From Algirhabdus cladophorae (GTDB lineage Bacteria > Pseudomonadota > Alphaproteobacteria > Rhodobacterales > Rhodobacteraceae): a DNA stretch of 64,000 nt. This document shows, piece after piece, positions 1-8,585 of this stretch (its first letter is position 1; every line of letters starts with the position of its first letter). Position numbers and translations under genes: made by a program. The notes under the pieces were generated by a model that was not told the origin of the DNA, did not search any database, and saw only the letters and a list, made by a program, of their open reading frames with translations. The DNA is taken from the NCBI RefSeq assembly GCF_044772865.1, contig NZ_CP173029.1, positions 1,054,001 to 1,118,000 of the forward strand. Direction: 5' to 3'.

Positions 1-1
1 C

Positions 2-496
2 AAGTTGGACACGCCGAATGTGTCCGGACGTATGGACAACTTGCGCGCGGCGATCCTACGCCCGCAACTGCGCAATCTGACGGCGCAATGTGATGCGTGG
101 AATGCGCGCTACCGCGTGGTTGAGGATGGTCTGAGCGATTGCGCAGGCCTGCATTTGATCACGCGCGGCCCCAAGGAACGGTTTGTTGCCTCGTCATTCC
201 AGTTTTTGCTTAAGGATTGGCGCAAATCCGCAATTCGGGACGTTTTGCAGCGTTGTGCGGCGCGCGGCGTGGAATTGAAGTGGTTCGGCGCTGATGCGCC
301 TGCAGGATTTACCAGCAAATACGACAGCTGGCGGTACGCCAATCCCCAGCCAATGCCAAACACCGACCGTATTTTGCGCGGTGTTGTGGACATGCGATTG
401 CCGCTGACCTTCAGCCTTGAGGATTGCGCCCAGATCGCCCGGATCATTCGCGCCGAGGTTGGTGTGGTCTGGCAAGCTGGTGCTGCCGAACCGTGA
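2..496 (+). CDS. DegT/DnrJ/EryC1/StrS-type aminotransferase, C-terminal part (5' end outside window)
   Basis: The reading frame is open to the left edge, so only about the last 164 residues are present. The segment SGRMDNLRAAILRPQL close to the edge matches the region of DegT/StrS-family PLP aminotransferases that follows the catalytic lysine and contacts the dimer partner; the catalytic lysine itself lies outside the window. These enzymes transaminate keto-sugars or related carbonyl compounds, usually in cell-surface sugar or antibiotic pathways, but the substrate cannot be read from this piece. The stop overlaps the GTG start of the next gene (GTGA), suggesting coupled translation. The family is fairly secure and the specific role unknown. 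Confidence 0.7.
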   Translation, partial: KLDTPNVSGRMDNLRAAILRPQLRNLTAQCDAWNARYRVVEDGLSDCAGLHLITRGPKERFVASSFQFLLKDWRKSAIRDVLQRCAARGVELKWFGADAPAGFTSKYDSWRYANPQPMPNTDRILRGVVDMRLPLTFSLEDCAQIARIIRAEVGVVWQAGAAEP

Positions 497-801
497 GCGG
501 ATCATTTAGCGATGCCGAACTTGCACTGTACCTAGAAGGGGGCGCGCCTCGGGACCTTGCGGCACAGATAACCCAGGCTGTGGCCGTTGATCCTGCTGTG
601 GCCTCCCGTTTGGACACTTTGAAATCCCAAGGCGATGCCTTGCAACAGGCCTTTGGACCGTTGATGTCTAAAGGTGTGGTCGAAATTGCCCAATCCGAGG
701 ACTATAAGCGGGTGAAAAAGACCCATTCCCGCATCATGGCAGGCCTGTGTGCTGCGTTTATCGCGGGCATTGCGCTGGGCTATTGGCTGGGGGCGGGGTA
801 G
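493..801 (+). CDS. Small anti-sigma-factor-like protein with one C-terminal membrane segment
   Basis: A 102-residue protein starting at GTG 493, chosen because it overlaps the aminotransferase stop by four bases; an upstream in-frame ATG would lie deep inside that gene. The N-terminal half (SDAELALYLEGG, then an Ala/Asp-rich helix) resembles the cytoplasmic part of anti-sigma factors of the RskA/ChrR kind, but no zinc-binding His/Cys motif is seen. The last roughly 20 residues (GLCAAFIAGIALGYWLG) form a single transmembrane helix. No sigma factor gene is adjacent within the window. The anti-sigma assignment is inference; a general membrane-anchored hypothetical is the safe reading. Confidence 0.55.
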   Translation: MSGSFSDAELALYLEGGAPRDLAAQITQAVAVDPAVASRLDTLKSQGDALQQAFGPLMSKGVVEIAQSEDYKRVKKTHSRIMAGLCAAFIAGIALGYWLGAG

Positions 802-1046
802 GCGGTTGACTGCGCCGGTTTTGGAAGAATTAAGTCCAAATCGTTAAGTCGGCTGTGCGAACGTTGCCATTATCTAAAGTCACAACGCCTAAAAAGTCGT
901 GGTTGGGTTATGCGGCCTTGATGGTGGTTTGGGCTGTGGCAAGCCCGGGCCAAAGCGCCCCTTAAGACTGGTCACAAAGAACCACTAAAGGCTTATGGTC
1001 ACAGGCAGGCAGATCAAAGGCCACGTCTGTTCATTGGGGTGTCGCC

Positions 1047-1529
1047 TTAGTGAACTATTTTTGGTGTTTGGGCGGTCGCCTTTTCGATGTCTCTTGGCGC
1101 GCTCAACCGCATCCGCAGAAAGGCAAGGCCGACCTCTGCGGCCAATGACGCAACCAAAGGTGCCATGTCTGGCCGGACCAGAAGGGTTGCCATCAGCATG
1201 GCATCCTCCCGTTCGCCTGTGGCAGCGGTAGCGATAAAGTTGGCAAAGCAGGATTCGTCTGCGCCAAGACATTTGCATTGAACTGAATGGCGCATCAGCG
1301 GGCGTCGTCCGTGCCGGGCGCACATTCCGCAAAGGTCTTCGAATGACTTGCACGCCTTGCGACCTTGGTCCGCGCCAAGGCCGGATGCAAAATCGTTCCA
1401 AACTTGGGCCTGAGCGTCAGGACCATCGCACCAAAGGCGCAGATATAGGACAGAAGCCGCCTCGATACTGTCGAGTTCCGCGATCAAGCCAACGGGGGCA
1501 CCGCCGCGATTTTTGCGGAGTTCACTCAT
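1047..1529 (-). CDS. Conserved hypothetical protein encoded with hemP
   Basis: A 160-residue protein beginning MSELRKNRGGAPVGLI. The start at 1529 is fixed by a four-base ATGA overlap with the hemP stop, so the two are translationally coupled. It is mostly helical, with six Cys residues including a CGMC-type pair and a CKCLG segment in the middle, which could bind metal. From memory, similar proteins sit beside hemP in other Rhodobacteraceae, which points to a part in haem or iron metabolism, but I recognise no catalytic domain. The open frame runs well upstream of this start, but that part overlaps hemP in another frame and is not credible protein. Confidence 0.6.
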   Translation of the reverse strand: MSELRKNRGGAPVGLIAELDSIEAASVLYLRLWCDGPDAQAQVWNDFASGLGADQGRKACKSFEDLCGMCARHGRRPLMRHSVQCKCLGADESCFANFIATAATGEREDAMLMATLLVRPDMAPLVASLAAEVGLAFLRMRLSAPRDIEKATAQTPKIVH

Positions 1530-1690
1530 TTGGTCAGGATCAATTTGCCTGCCCGCGTGATGCGCAGGGTGTAGGTTTGATCGCCCAGCATGATTTGAGC
1601 CAGATCGCCACCCTCGGTCAGATCGCGGGCAGAATAGACAGGCACCGTTGGCGTGGGAGCTTGTTTCGGCGGTGGAGAATGAAAGCTCAT
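1526..1690 (-). CDS. hemP: Hemin uptake protein HemP
   Basis: A 54-residue protein: a Pro-rich N-terminus (HSPPPKQAPTPTVP), then the HemP core with SARDLTEGGD, an IMLGDQTYTLRIT stretch and the ending GKLILTK. This core is the signature of the short HemP family, linked in other proteobacteria to haem/hydroxamate uptake gene expression and induced by iron limitation. The start at 1690 has an AGAGG ribosome-binding site 8-9 bases upstream. It is followed by a coupled hypothetical. I looked for a Fur or Irr operator upstream and saw no convincing palindrome. Family assignment is secure; the exact function is not well defined in any species. Confidence 0.85.
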   Translation of the reverse strand: MSFHSPPPKQAPTPTVPVYSARDLTEGGDLAQIMLGDQTYTLRITRAGKLILTK

Positions 1691-2686
1691 GACGTCGCCT
1701 CTTGATGGGTCCGTTGGTGATCAAAAAGGCCATGGGAGAGCCAAAAAGGAAAGAAATCTTCAACCTCTGACGCGGTGACCCACACCTCAAAGCGGTCTGT
1801 CTGTCGTGTGCGTCGAGGTTCATTTGCAGTGTTAGGTTGGATTTTTGGATTCGGGTGCATAGGCAAGACCTCACATGGACACGTGTCGGGCTTCCCTTGT
1901 TGGAATCAGGGTGGCTTGACTTACTTTAATCCTGATAGAAATGGTCAGATATGTCAATCCGGCATATTCAATCAAATGTGGGTGGGCTCGAGACGCTTGG
2001 CTGCACAGGCACATAGGGGAGGGGCATGGAAATTGAGGACATACAGCTAAATCTGTAGCGCATCTTTGAGAGCGACCGGCCCACAGCCGATGGATCACAT
2101 AAGAAATCACGTAGCTTATCCGGCCGGGCCTGCACAGGACCAAGGCCGATCAGGACTGCACTCTGCCCATCCCCCTCGTAGGCCATGGTTGCGGCTTCGG
2201 CTACGATCTCGACCGGATCAGGTCCGGTTTGTGCGCACAACATTGCGCCGCCTGCCTAGCCACGCGCCGGTTGCAATCGTGATGCCTTCTTCTTTGGTCG
2301 TCAGCGCATTAGATGTCTCGTTTAGATCGGCGGTGAAGAGATTGATCAGCGTGGTGTGACCGGCGTCAGGCACATAGAACATATGGTCCACATTCGCCGC
2401 ATCGTTAAAGGCAGCAGTCCCAGTGCGGGGTTTTAGCTGGATGTGGCTGTCAGGGGCGGGCAGGTATGCCACCCAGACGGATTTACTGAAATTCGCAGGC
2501 ACCATGCTGACCCAAAGCGCGACGGACTTGGAGGACCGTGGCGTTTGGTCCGGTCCATTCAATTCCGATGAAGATCAGCCCTAAATGCCATTTAAATCCA
2601 GTATAGCTGATCAAAATGACTTGGTCTTGTGTTAGGGTTTGATGCTGCGTAGCACCAACCGGACACCCTTCTTTTGGAGCGCCTCT
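1691..2686 (-). other. Gene-poor stretch with possible decayed coding remnants
   Basis: About 1 kb without a convincing gene. On the minus strand two overlapping frames have somewhat protein-like composition: 2562 to 2218 (114 residues, containing a run around DHMFYVPDAGHTTLINLF) and, shifted by one frame, 2243 to 1968 (containing VEIVAEAATMAYEG). They could be one gene broken by a frameshift near 2250-2280, but I recognise neither half and neither has a clear ribosome-binding site. The part nearest 1691 must hold the hemP promoter and the part nearest 2686 the acyl-CoA dehydrogenase promoter. Confidence 0.3.
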
Positions 2687-3841
2687 ATGTCACTTGAGAC
2701 TTACGACGATATTCGCGACGCGGTCGCAAAGCTGTGTGCCAACTTTCCCGGTGACTATTGGCGCAAGCTGGATCGTGAGATGGCATACCCCACCGAATTT
2801 GTCGGTGCGTTGACCAAGGCAGGATGGCTGGCTGCCTTGATCCCAGAAGAATACGGGGGCGCCGGCCTGCCTTTATCCGCAGGGGCCGCGATCCTTGAAG
2901 AGATCCACAAATCTGGGGCCAACGCAGGCGCCTGCCATGCCCAGATGTATACGATGGGCACGCTGCTGCGCCACGGATCAGAAGAGCAAAAGCAGCAATA
3001 TTTGCCGGGCATTGCTGATGGGTCTTTGCGGCTTCAGGCCTTTGGCGTGACCGAACCGACATCCGGCACAGACACGGGCGCGTTAAAGACCACAGCTAAA
3101 TTGGATGGCGACGACTACGTCATCAATGGTCAGAAAATCTGGACCAGCCGGGCCGAACATTCCGATCTGATGATCCTTCTGGCCCGCACCACCCCGCTTG
3201 GGGCGGGACTGAAAAAGACCCAAGGTCTGTCAGTTCTACTGGTCGATATGCGCCAAGCTGTGGGCAATGGTCTGACCATCCGCCCGATCCGCACCATGAT
3301 GAACCACGCCACAACCGAAGTGTTCTTTGACAATCTGCGCGTGCCTGCCGTCAATCTGATTGGCGAAGAGGGCAAAGGTTTTCGCTATATTCTGTCTGGC
3401 ATGAACTCGGAACGCATTTTGATTGCTTCTGAATGTATTGGCGATGCAAAGTGGTTGATCGAAAAATCGGTAGCTTATGCGAACGAACGCAACGTGTTTG
3501 GTCGTGCCATTGGGCAAAACCAAGGCGTGCAATTCCCGATCGCCAGGGCCTATGCCAATATGCGTGCGGCCGAGTTGATGGTCCGCGAGGCATTGCGCCT
3601 GTATGAGGCGGGCGAAAATCCCGGCGCAGAGGCGAATATGGCCAAGATGCTGGCGGCGGATGCTTCTAATGAGGCGGCCAACGCGGCTGTGCAAACCCAT
3701 GGTGGCTTTGGCTTTGCAGAAGACTATGATGTGGAACGCAAGTTCCGAGAGACGCGGCTTTATCAAGTGGCGCCGATTTCAACCAACCTAATCCTGAGCT
3801 ACCTGTCCGAGCATGTTCTTGGCCTGCCACGGTCGTATTAA
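2687..3841 (+). CDS. Acyl-CoA dehydrogenase family protein
   Basis: A 384-residue FAD enzyme expected to oxidise an acyl-CoA thioester to the enoyl-CoA, passing electrons to ETF. The start at 2687 (MSLETYDD) is preferred because GGAG lies 7 bases upstream; an in-frame ATG 16 codons earlier lacks this. The N-terminal helical domain carries PEEYGGAGLP, the middle beta domain has the FAD/substrate motif GVTEPTSGTDTG, and the C-terminal helical domain has HGGFGFAEDYDVER. The usual Tyr-Glu-Gly-Thr carrying the catalytic base in medium-chain enzymes is replaced by VAPIS, so the base lies elsewhere or the chemistry differs. It is followed three bases later by a CoA-transferase, suggesting a shared catabolic pathway. 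Substrate unknown. Confidence 0.88.
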   Translation: MSLETYDDIRDAVAKLCANFPGDYWRKLDREMAYPTEFVGALTKAGWLAALIPEEYGGAGLPLSAGAAILEEIHKSGANAGACHAQMYTMGTLLRHGSEEQKQQYLPGIADGSLRLQAFGVTEPTSGTDTGALKTTAKLDGDDYVINGQKIWTSRAEHSDLMILLARTTPLGAGLKKTQGLSVLLVDMRQAVGNGLTIRPIRTMMNHATTEVFFDNLRVPAVNLIGEEGKGFRYILSGMNSERILIASECIGDAKWLIEKSVAYANERNVFGRAIGQNQGVQFPIARAYANMRAAELMVREALRLYEAGENPGAEANMAKMLAADASNEAANAAVQTHGGFGFAEDYDVERKFRETRLYQVAPISTNLILSYLSEHVLGLPRSY

Positions 3842-3844
3842 GCG

Positions 3845-4969
3845 ATGTGTTATAAACCTCTGAGTGGCCTGACCGTGATCGCCATCGAACAGGCGGTGGC
3901 TGCACCCATGTGCACCGTCCGTTTGGCCGACGCGGGCGCGCGGGTGATTAAAATCGAACGCCCCGAAGGCGAAACAGCGCGCAATTATGACACTGCGGTC
4001 CACGGCACCTCGGCCTATTTCGCATGGCTCAACCGGGGCAAGGAAAGCGCGGTTTTGAACCTTAAGACGGATCCGGATCGCGGGTTGTTAGACGCGATGT
4101 TGGCGCAGGCAGATGTACTTGTTCAAAACCTCGTCCCAGGTGCTTTGGACCGCATGGGTTTGACCAAAGACTACATTGCCCAGCATTTCCCAAGACTGAT
4201 CAGCGTGTCTATTTTGGGCTACGGTCAGGAAACGGCTTATGCGGATATGAAGGCCTATGACATGCTGGTGCAGGCCGAAAGCGGGCTATGCGCCGTCACA
4301 GGCACGCCCGAGGTGCCTTCAAAAGTTGGCGTGTCGGCGGCGGATATTGCAACGGGCATGAACGCACATGCGCTGATCCTTGAGGCGTTGATTGCACGGG
4401 GCATAACCGGTCGTGGGCAAAGCATAGAAGTGTCGATGTTTGACGGGATTGCCGATTGGATGGCCGTGCCGCTATTGCACTACGAGCATGGGGGCATTGA
4501 AACCGGGCGCTTTGGTCTTTCCCATGCGTCGATCTATCCGTATCGGCCTTTTGCGTGCAACGACGGCACGGTTATTGTTGCGGTTCAGAATAACCACGAA
4601 TGGGCACGATTGTGCGACAGGGTTCTGGGCCGTCCCGATCTAACCACACACGATGCGTTTAGGACCAATGCGGAGCGGGTCACAAATCGCGCGCTTTTGG
4701 ATGCTGAGGTTGACCCCATTTTCGCATCTCGCAGCACTGCTGATATGATCACGGCCCTGACAGCCGGGGGCATTGCCTATGCCCGTTACACCGGTGTGTC
4801 GGACCTGCCAGATCACCCCGCCCTGCGTCGCACGAACGTGACCCTTGCAGGCGGGCAGGTTGTGACCATGCCCCGCCCGGCAGGACGCGGCCCGGCCTTT
4901 GCAACAGGCCCGGTGCCGGGTTTGGGGGAACACACCGATGCGGTGCGCGCGGAATTCGGGACAGTTTGA
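3845..4969 (+). CDS. Class III CoA-transferase (CaiB/BaiF family)
   Basis: A 374-residue protein. Family III CoA-transferases move CoA between carboxylic acids through an aspartyl-CoA thioester. Seen here: the N-terminal segment with APMCTVRLADAGARVIKIE, the LNRGKES loop, and the catalytic aspartate at residue 167 in SAADIATGMNAH; the C-terminal part carries HPALRRTNVT. Length fits the family. It starts three bases after the acyl-CoA dehydrogenase stop and surely shares its transcript, so the pair probably activates and oxidises a small organic acid. The actual acids cannot be deduced. Confidence 0.88.
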   Translation: MCYKPLSGLTVIAIEQAVAAPMCTVRLADAGARVIKIERPEGETARNYDTAVHGTSAYFAWLNRGKESAVLNLKTDPDRGLLDAMLAQADVLVQNLVPGALDRMGLTKDYIAQHFPRLISVSILGYGQETAYADMKAYDMLVQAESGLCAVTGTPEVPSKVGVSAADIATGMNAHALILEALIARGITGRGQSIEVSMFDGIADWMAVPLLHYEHGGIETGRFGLSHASIYPYRPFACNDGTVIVAVQNNHEWARLCDRVLGRPDLTTHDAFRTNAERVTNRALLDAEVDPIFASRSTADMITALTAGGIAYARYTGVSDLPDHPALRRTNVTLAGGQVVTMPRPAGRGPAFATGPVPGLGEHTDAVRAEFGTV

Positions 4970-5319
4970 CGAACGATCAGCAGGATTTTTCTGTCTGGAT
5001 GGGACTGGATGGGGTAGACGGACAGCACGCAACCGATCACATCATGCCGCGTTTGAAGGACGGTTTTGGCGCGCCTTCGGATGGTATGTCCCCGACACCA
5101 GTGGGGCTGCGCAGAGCTGCGCGAGCGATTGCGTTAGAACGTCAATCCGCTGGATTGGCATTTTATGCAGTGCATTTGTTGCAGCGGCGCCTGCGCGATG
5201 CTGTGTCTCCGGTGGCACAGATCTGTTGTCCTGTCTTCAAACTGAGGCGTTCCAGAGGTCGTGGGGCCCATGGTCAGCCCCAAAATACCCCCACCTGCAA
5301 TGAGGACGGCCCCAATCCT
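4970..5319 (+). other. Intergenic stretch without a recognised gene
   Basis: About 350 bases between the CoA-transferase stop and the 3' end of the minus-strand NTF2-like gene. A plus-strand frame stays open from 4966 through here (a TTG start overlapping the CoA-transferase stop, 179 codons running into the antisense of the next gene). Its product has no recognisable family and the second half is only the shadow of the NTF2-like gene. I regard it as non-coding or as debris. Confidence 0.3.
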
Positions 5320-5706
5320 TTAGGCATATTTGTCACCAACGTCTTCGCGCACGGGGTGCGTATCGTAGAAGATCGACATAGACGAAAACAGACCGCTTGC
5401 ACCAAATTTGAAATAGTCGATGCCCTGAAACACAAAATTGTCGCCGGATTTAAGGGTCCAGTCATATTCAAAGTGAGCTGCAGCGCTATCGCCGTTTTCT
5501 CCTAAAAGGACATCAAAAACTGTCAGCTTGCTGGCATTGGATGCACTGCCAAGTTTTTCAAAGAAGTCAGATGCCAAAACCTGTCCAAGGAAAGGAGACT
5601 GAATTTGTGCATCATTTTCGAAAAGCGCGATAATTCCGGGAATATCTGATTTCGTCATTAACGCAAAATAGTCGCGCACTTGGGCGATTTTGTCATTTGA
5701 TGTCAT
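5320..5706 (-). CDS. NTF2-like / SnoaL-like domain protein
   Basis: A 128-residue protein with the cone-shaped NTF2/SnoaL fold signature: an N-terminal helix pair (VRDYFALMTKSDIPGIIALF), ENDAQIQSPF, and a beta-rich C-terminal half ending with GLFSSMSIFYDTHPVRE. Members of this fold act as small isomerases, cyclases or ligand-binding proteins; the sequence does not show which. It stands alone on the minus strand between the CoA-transferase and nuoA, in an apparent single-gene transcription unit. Acidic composition and lack of a signal peptide suggest a cytoplasmic location. Confidence 0.7.
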   Translation of the reverse strand: MTSNDKIAQVRDYFALMTKSDIPGIIALFENDAQIQSPFLGQVLASDFFEKLGSASNASKLTVFDVLLGENGDSAAAHFEYDWTLKSGDNFVFQGIDYFKFGASGLFSSMSIFYDTHPVREDVGDKYA

Positions 5707-6132
5707 CCTGGTGTTCCCTTTGTTGCTTTGGTTGATTGGATAGTCTCGGCCCGCTGCTTTGGCTAGACCAAACCTAGATGATATTGAAAGTCACACAGCG
5801 ATGTCTTGAGCAGTGCATTTGCAGGGTATTTAACGTGTACTTACCACAATTCGCGGACGGTCTTGCGATTTGCGGCATCCTGCACTGTGGGTTTGAAGGT
5901 GCCATTGGCCGCAAGGACCAGACTGTTCGCGGGGCCCCTGTTTCAAGGAAAAGCCTTGCCGGTTCGGGGGCCGGTGGGGCGCCTAAGGCTGCGGTTTGGT
6001 TTTGGTGCGCTTGGGTTTGAAATCTTGATGGCAGAGGCTTTGGTCACGCCCCATTTTTGCGTGTTCATCAATTATTTCCAAATTCATCCCACCTTGCGAC
6101 CAATTGGTGCACGAATGTGTGCCCAACTGCGG
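5707..6132 (+). other. Leader region upstream of the nuo cluster, no recognised gene
   Basis: Together with the promoter and ribosome-binding region downstream of it, this makes about 510 bases without a gene. Two plus-strand frames remain open (from 5778 and 5806) but their products are rich in Cys and Arg, resemble no family and have no ribosome-binding site. The part nearest 5707 must contain the promoter of the divergent NTF2-like gene. Confidence 0.35.
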
Positions 6133-6161
6133 TTGACCCTGTGCGGGGTGCGTCGTAAACC
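6133..6161 (+). promoter_or_regulatory. Candidate sigma-70-type promoter for the nuo cluster
   Basis: TTGACC at 6133-6138 and TAAACC at 6156-6161 are separated by 17 bases, lying 57 bases before nuoA. The -35 element is close to consensus, the -10 element is weak. Found by eye; inferred, not proven. Confidence 0.35.
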
Positions 6162-6217
6162 GTCTTTAGCCAAAAGCGCCCCTTGCGGGTGCTGCCAAAC
6201 ACTAGGAGCCGAGACCC

Positions 6218-6583
6218 GTGGACCAGATCGCTTCTGACTATCTGCCTATTTTGATTTTCCTCGCTATTGCCATTGGGTTGGGCCTTGTCCTGATCCTTGC
6301 GGCGGTTGTCTTGGCTGTGCGCAATCCTGACCCTGAAAAAGTGTCGGCGTATGAGTGTGGATTTAACGCCTTTGACGATGCGCGCATGAAGTTTGATGTG
6401 CGGTTTTACCTTGTGTCGATCCTGTTCATCATCTTTGATCTTGAGGTCGCCTTCCTTTTCCCATGGGCCGTCGCGTTCCAGGACGTGAGCATGGTCGGGT
6501 TCTGGTCGATGATGGTCTTCTTGGGCGTGCTGACCATTGGCTTTGCTTATGAGTGGAAAAAAGGAGCCTTGGAATGGGAGTAG
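6218..6583 (+). CDS. nuoA: NADH-quinone oxidoreductase subunit A
   Basis: A 121-residue membrane subunit of complex I with three transmembrane helices. The second-loop motif YECGFNAFDDARMKFDVRFY is diagnostic of NuoA/ND3, including the cysteine that in mitochondrial ND3 marks the active/deactive transition. The GTG start at 6218 follows AGGAG (6204-6208) with 9-base spacing. The gene overlaps nuoB by ten bases. It is the first gene of the complex I cluster, which uses NADH to reduce quinone and pump protons. Confidence 0.95.
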   Translation: MDQIASDYLPILIFLAIAIGLGLVLILAAVVLAVRNPDPEKVSAYECGFNAFDDARMKFDVRFYLVSILFIIFDLEVAFLFPWAVAFQDVSMVGFWSMMVFLGVLTIGFAYEWKKGALEWE

Positions 6584-7107
6584 TTGCTGCCCCGAACGAC
6601 GCAGGCATGGACCGCGATCACGCGACCCAAGATCTGAACCGCGAGCTGCAGGATAAGGGCTTTTTGCTGACCTCCACCGAGGATATCATCAACTGGGCCC
6701 GCACCGGGTCACTGCACTGGATGACCTTTGGCCTGGCCTGTTGCGCGGTTGAGATGATGCACACGGCGATGCCACGTTACGATATGGAACGGTTCGGCAC
6801 AGCGCCGCGCGCCAGCCCGCGCCAGTCGGATCTGATGATTGTGGCCGGGACCTTGACCAACAAAATGGCTCCAGCACTGCGCAAGGTCTATGACCAGATG
6901 CCAGAGCCGCGCTACGTGATTTCCATGGGATCCTGCGCCAATGGTGGTGGCTATTATCACTATAGCTATTCTGTGGTGCGCGGCTGTGACCGGATTGTGC
7001 CCGTAGATGTCTATGTGCCGGGCTGCCCGCCTACGGCTGAGGCGCTGCTGTACGGCATCATGCAACTTCAACGCAAAATTCGCCGTACAGGGACGATCAT
7101 TCGATGA
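6574..7107 (+). CDS. nuoB: NADH-quinone oxidoreductase subunit B
   Basis: A 177-residue subunit carrying the terminal 4Fe-4S cluster N2 that hands electrons to quinone. The cluster ligands are visible: adjacent Cys56 and Cys57 (GLACCAVEM), Cys121 (GSCANGGG) and Cys151 (PGCPPTAEAL). The start at 6574 follows AAGGAG and overlaps the nuoA stop; an earlier in-frame ATG would extend it by seven residues without a better ribosome-binding site. It overlaps nuoC by four bases (ATGA). It forms the quinone pocket with NuoD and NuoH at the membrane interface. Confidence 0.96.
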   Translation: MGVVAAPNDAGMDRDHATQDLNRELQDKGFLLTSTEDIINWARTGSLHWMTFGLACCAVEMMHTAMPRYDMERFGTAPRASPRQSDLMIVAGTLTNKMAPALRKVYDQMPEPRYVISMGSCANGGGYYHYSYSVVRGCDRIVPVDVYVPGCPPTAEALLYGIMQLQRKIRRTGTIIR

Positions 7108-7715
7108 CAGCTGCTTTGGAAGAACTGGGCGCTCATATTGCCCTCAAGCGTCCTGATTGTGTGATTGGTCATTCGGTGGCTTTTGGCGAGTTGACGCTGG
7201 ATGTGGCCCCCAACAACATTGCGGGTCTGGTGGATTTCCTCAAGCTTGACGGCACCTGCAAATTCAATTCGCTGGTGGATATTACAGCTGTGGATTACCC
7301 CAGCCGCCCCAAGCGGTTTGATGTGGTTTATCACTTTCTGTCGATGTACCAAAACCACCGCATTCGTCTGCGTTTGATGGTGGATGAGGCAGACATTCTG
7401 CCGTCCTTGGTGGATGTGCATCCGTCAGCCAACTGGTTCGAACGCGAGATTTTCGATATGTTCGGGATCCTGTTTTCTGGCCATCCAGATTTGCGCCGTA
7501 TTCTGACCGATTATGGGTTTCGCGGCTATCCGCTGCGCAAGGATTTCCCAACCACTGGCTATACCGAAGTGCGTTATGACGAAGTGCAAAAGCGCGTCGT
7601 TTATGAGCCTGTAACGCTGGTCCAAGAATACCGCCAGTTCGACTTTATGTCGCCTTGGGAGGGTGCTGAATACATCTTGCCCGGCGATGATAAGGCCGAA
7701 GAAGCAAAGGGTTAA
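7104..7715 (+). CDS. nuoC: NADH-quinone oxidoreductase subunit C
   Basis: A 203-residue 30 kDa-type subunit of the peripheral arm of complex I. The family signature appears toward the end as REIFDMFGI, DYGFRGYPLRKDFP and YRQFDF. It binds no cofactor and stabilises NuoD/NuoB. It is a separate protein, not fused to NuoD as in E. coli. Its start overlaps nuoB by four bases. Unusually, the next gene is not nuoD: two sulfotransferase genes intervene, the first starting three bases after this stop. Confidence 0.96.
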   Translation: MTAALEELGAHIALKRPDCVIGHSVAFGELTLDVAPNNIAGLVDFLKLDGTCKFNSLVDITAVDYPSRPKRFDVVYHFLSMYQNHRIRLRLMVDEADILPSLVDVHPSANWFEREIFDMFGILFSGHPDLRRILTDYGFRGYPLRKDFPTTGYTEVRYDEVQKRVVYEPVTLVQEYRQFDFMSPWEGAEYILPGDDKAEEAKG

Positions 7716-7718
7716 GCC

Positions 7719-8585
7719 ATGTCAGAGGCGCAAATGCTCTATGTGGTTGGTGCACAAAAAGCGGGTACGACCTGGCTGCACCGCTATTTGCAAGATCATC
7801 CCGACTGCTTTGTGCCGCCCTCCAAAGAGGCGCATTATTGGGATGACCGGCTGAACGCGCAACCGCTGAACTTTCTGTCCAGACGTTTGACCAAACTGAC
7901 CGCTGATCTGGAGCGCGCGCGCCAGAATGGCAAAAAGATCAACGCGCTGTTGCGTCGTCATGCTGATACAATCAGCGCGATTGGCATGCATGCAGGCCCC
8001 GGCCATGATGCCTATGTTCAGTTTATGAACCGTGGGCGCGCGGACGAGCCTGTGATGGCGGATATCACACCGGCCTATTGCACGCTGGATCGGGCCTCGT
8101 TTTCAGAAATGTCCGAGCTGCATCCGGACTGTAAGTTCGTATTTATCATGCGCGATCCGGTGGAACGTCTTTGGTCTGCGATCCGCATGTACTACGAAGA
8201 TTTCATCGCTGAAACGGGTACGGATTTCTCGACCCATCTGGATGAGTTTGAAGACGGTATTCCGGGCCGTTTTCACAGCCGCAGCGACTACAAGCGCACG
8301 ATCCAAGAGCTGGAGGCCGTGATCCCTGCGGACCGTCTGCATTTTGCGTTCTACGAGACGATGGTTTTGCCCAACGGGGTCACGCCAATTACGGACTTTA
8401 TCGGGATCAAGGCCATCGCGCCGAACACCGAAAAACGTGTTCATACGGGCGAAAAACGCAACTTGCCCGGTGATTTGGAAGATCTCTTTCACCGCAAGCT
8501 GAACGGTCAGTACCGGTTCCTGCACGATAAATTCGGAGCGGAGATTCCTGCAAAATGGCGCGCGGCGCTGCCCGGGGGCCGTTGA
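7719..8585 (+). CDS. Sulfotransferase family protein (first of a pair inside the nuo cluster)
   Basis: A 288-residue protein. The N-terminal GAQKAGTTWLHRYL is the 5'-phosphosulfate-binding loop of PAPS-dependent sulfotransferases, and FIMRDPVERLWSAIR around residues 140-155 is the 3'-phosphate-binding segment. Such enzymes transfer sulfate from PAPS to hydroxyl or amino groups of sugars, lipids or peptides. There is no signal peptide, so a cytoplasmic location is likely. It sits three bases after nuoC and abuts the second sulfotransferase with no gap, so it is co-transcribed with complex I genes. The two are clearly paralogues. The acceptor is unknown; a part in complex I is not implied by the fold. 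Confidence 0.85.
   Translation: MSEAQMLYVVGAQKAGTTWLHRYLQDHPDCFVPPSKEAHYWDDRLNAQPLNFLSRRLTKLTADLERARQNGKKINALLRRHADTISAIGMHAGPGHDAYVQFMNRGRADEPVMADITPAYCTLDRASFSEMSELHPDCKFVFIMRDPVERLWSAIRMYYEDFIAETGTDFSTHLDEFEDGIPGRFHSRSDYKRTIQELEAVIPADRLHFAFYETMVLPNGVTPITDFIGIKAIAPNTEKRVHTGEKRNLPGDLEDLFHRKLNGQYRFLHDKFGAEIPAKWRAALPGGR

Noticed and set aside
4966..5505. A 179-codon plus-strand frame beginning at TTG in the CoA-transferase stop
   Set aside because: Its second half is the exact antisense of the NTF2-like gene and the first half resembles no protein; no ribosome-binding site.
5806..6237. A 143-codon plus-strand frame running into nuoA
   Set aside because: Cys/Arg-rich composition, no ribosome-binding site, and it overlaps the nuoA start in another frame.
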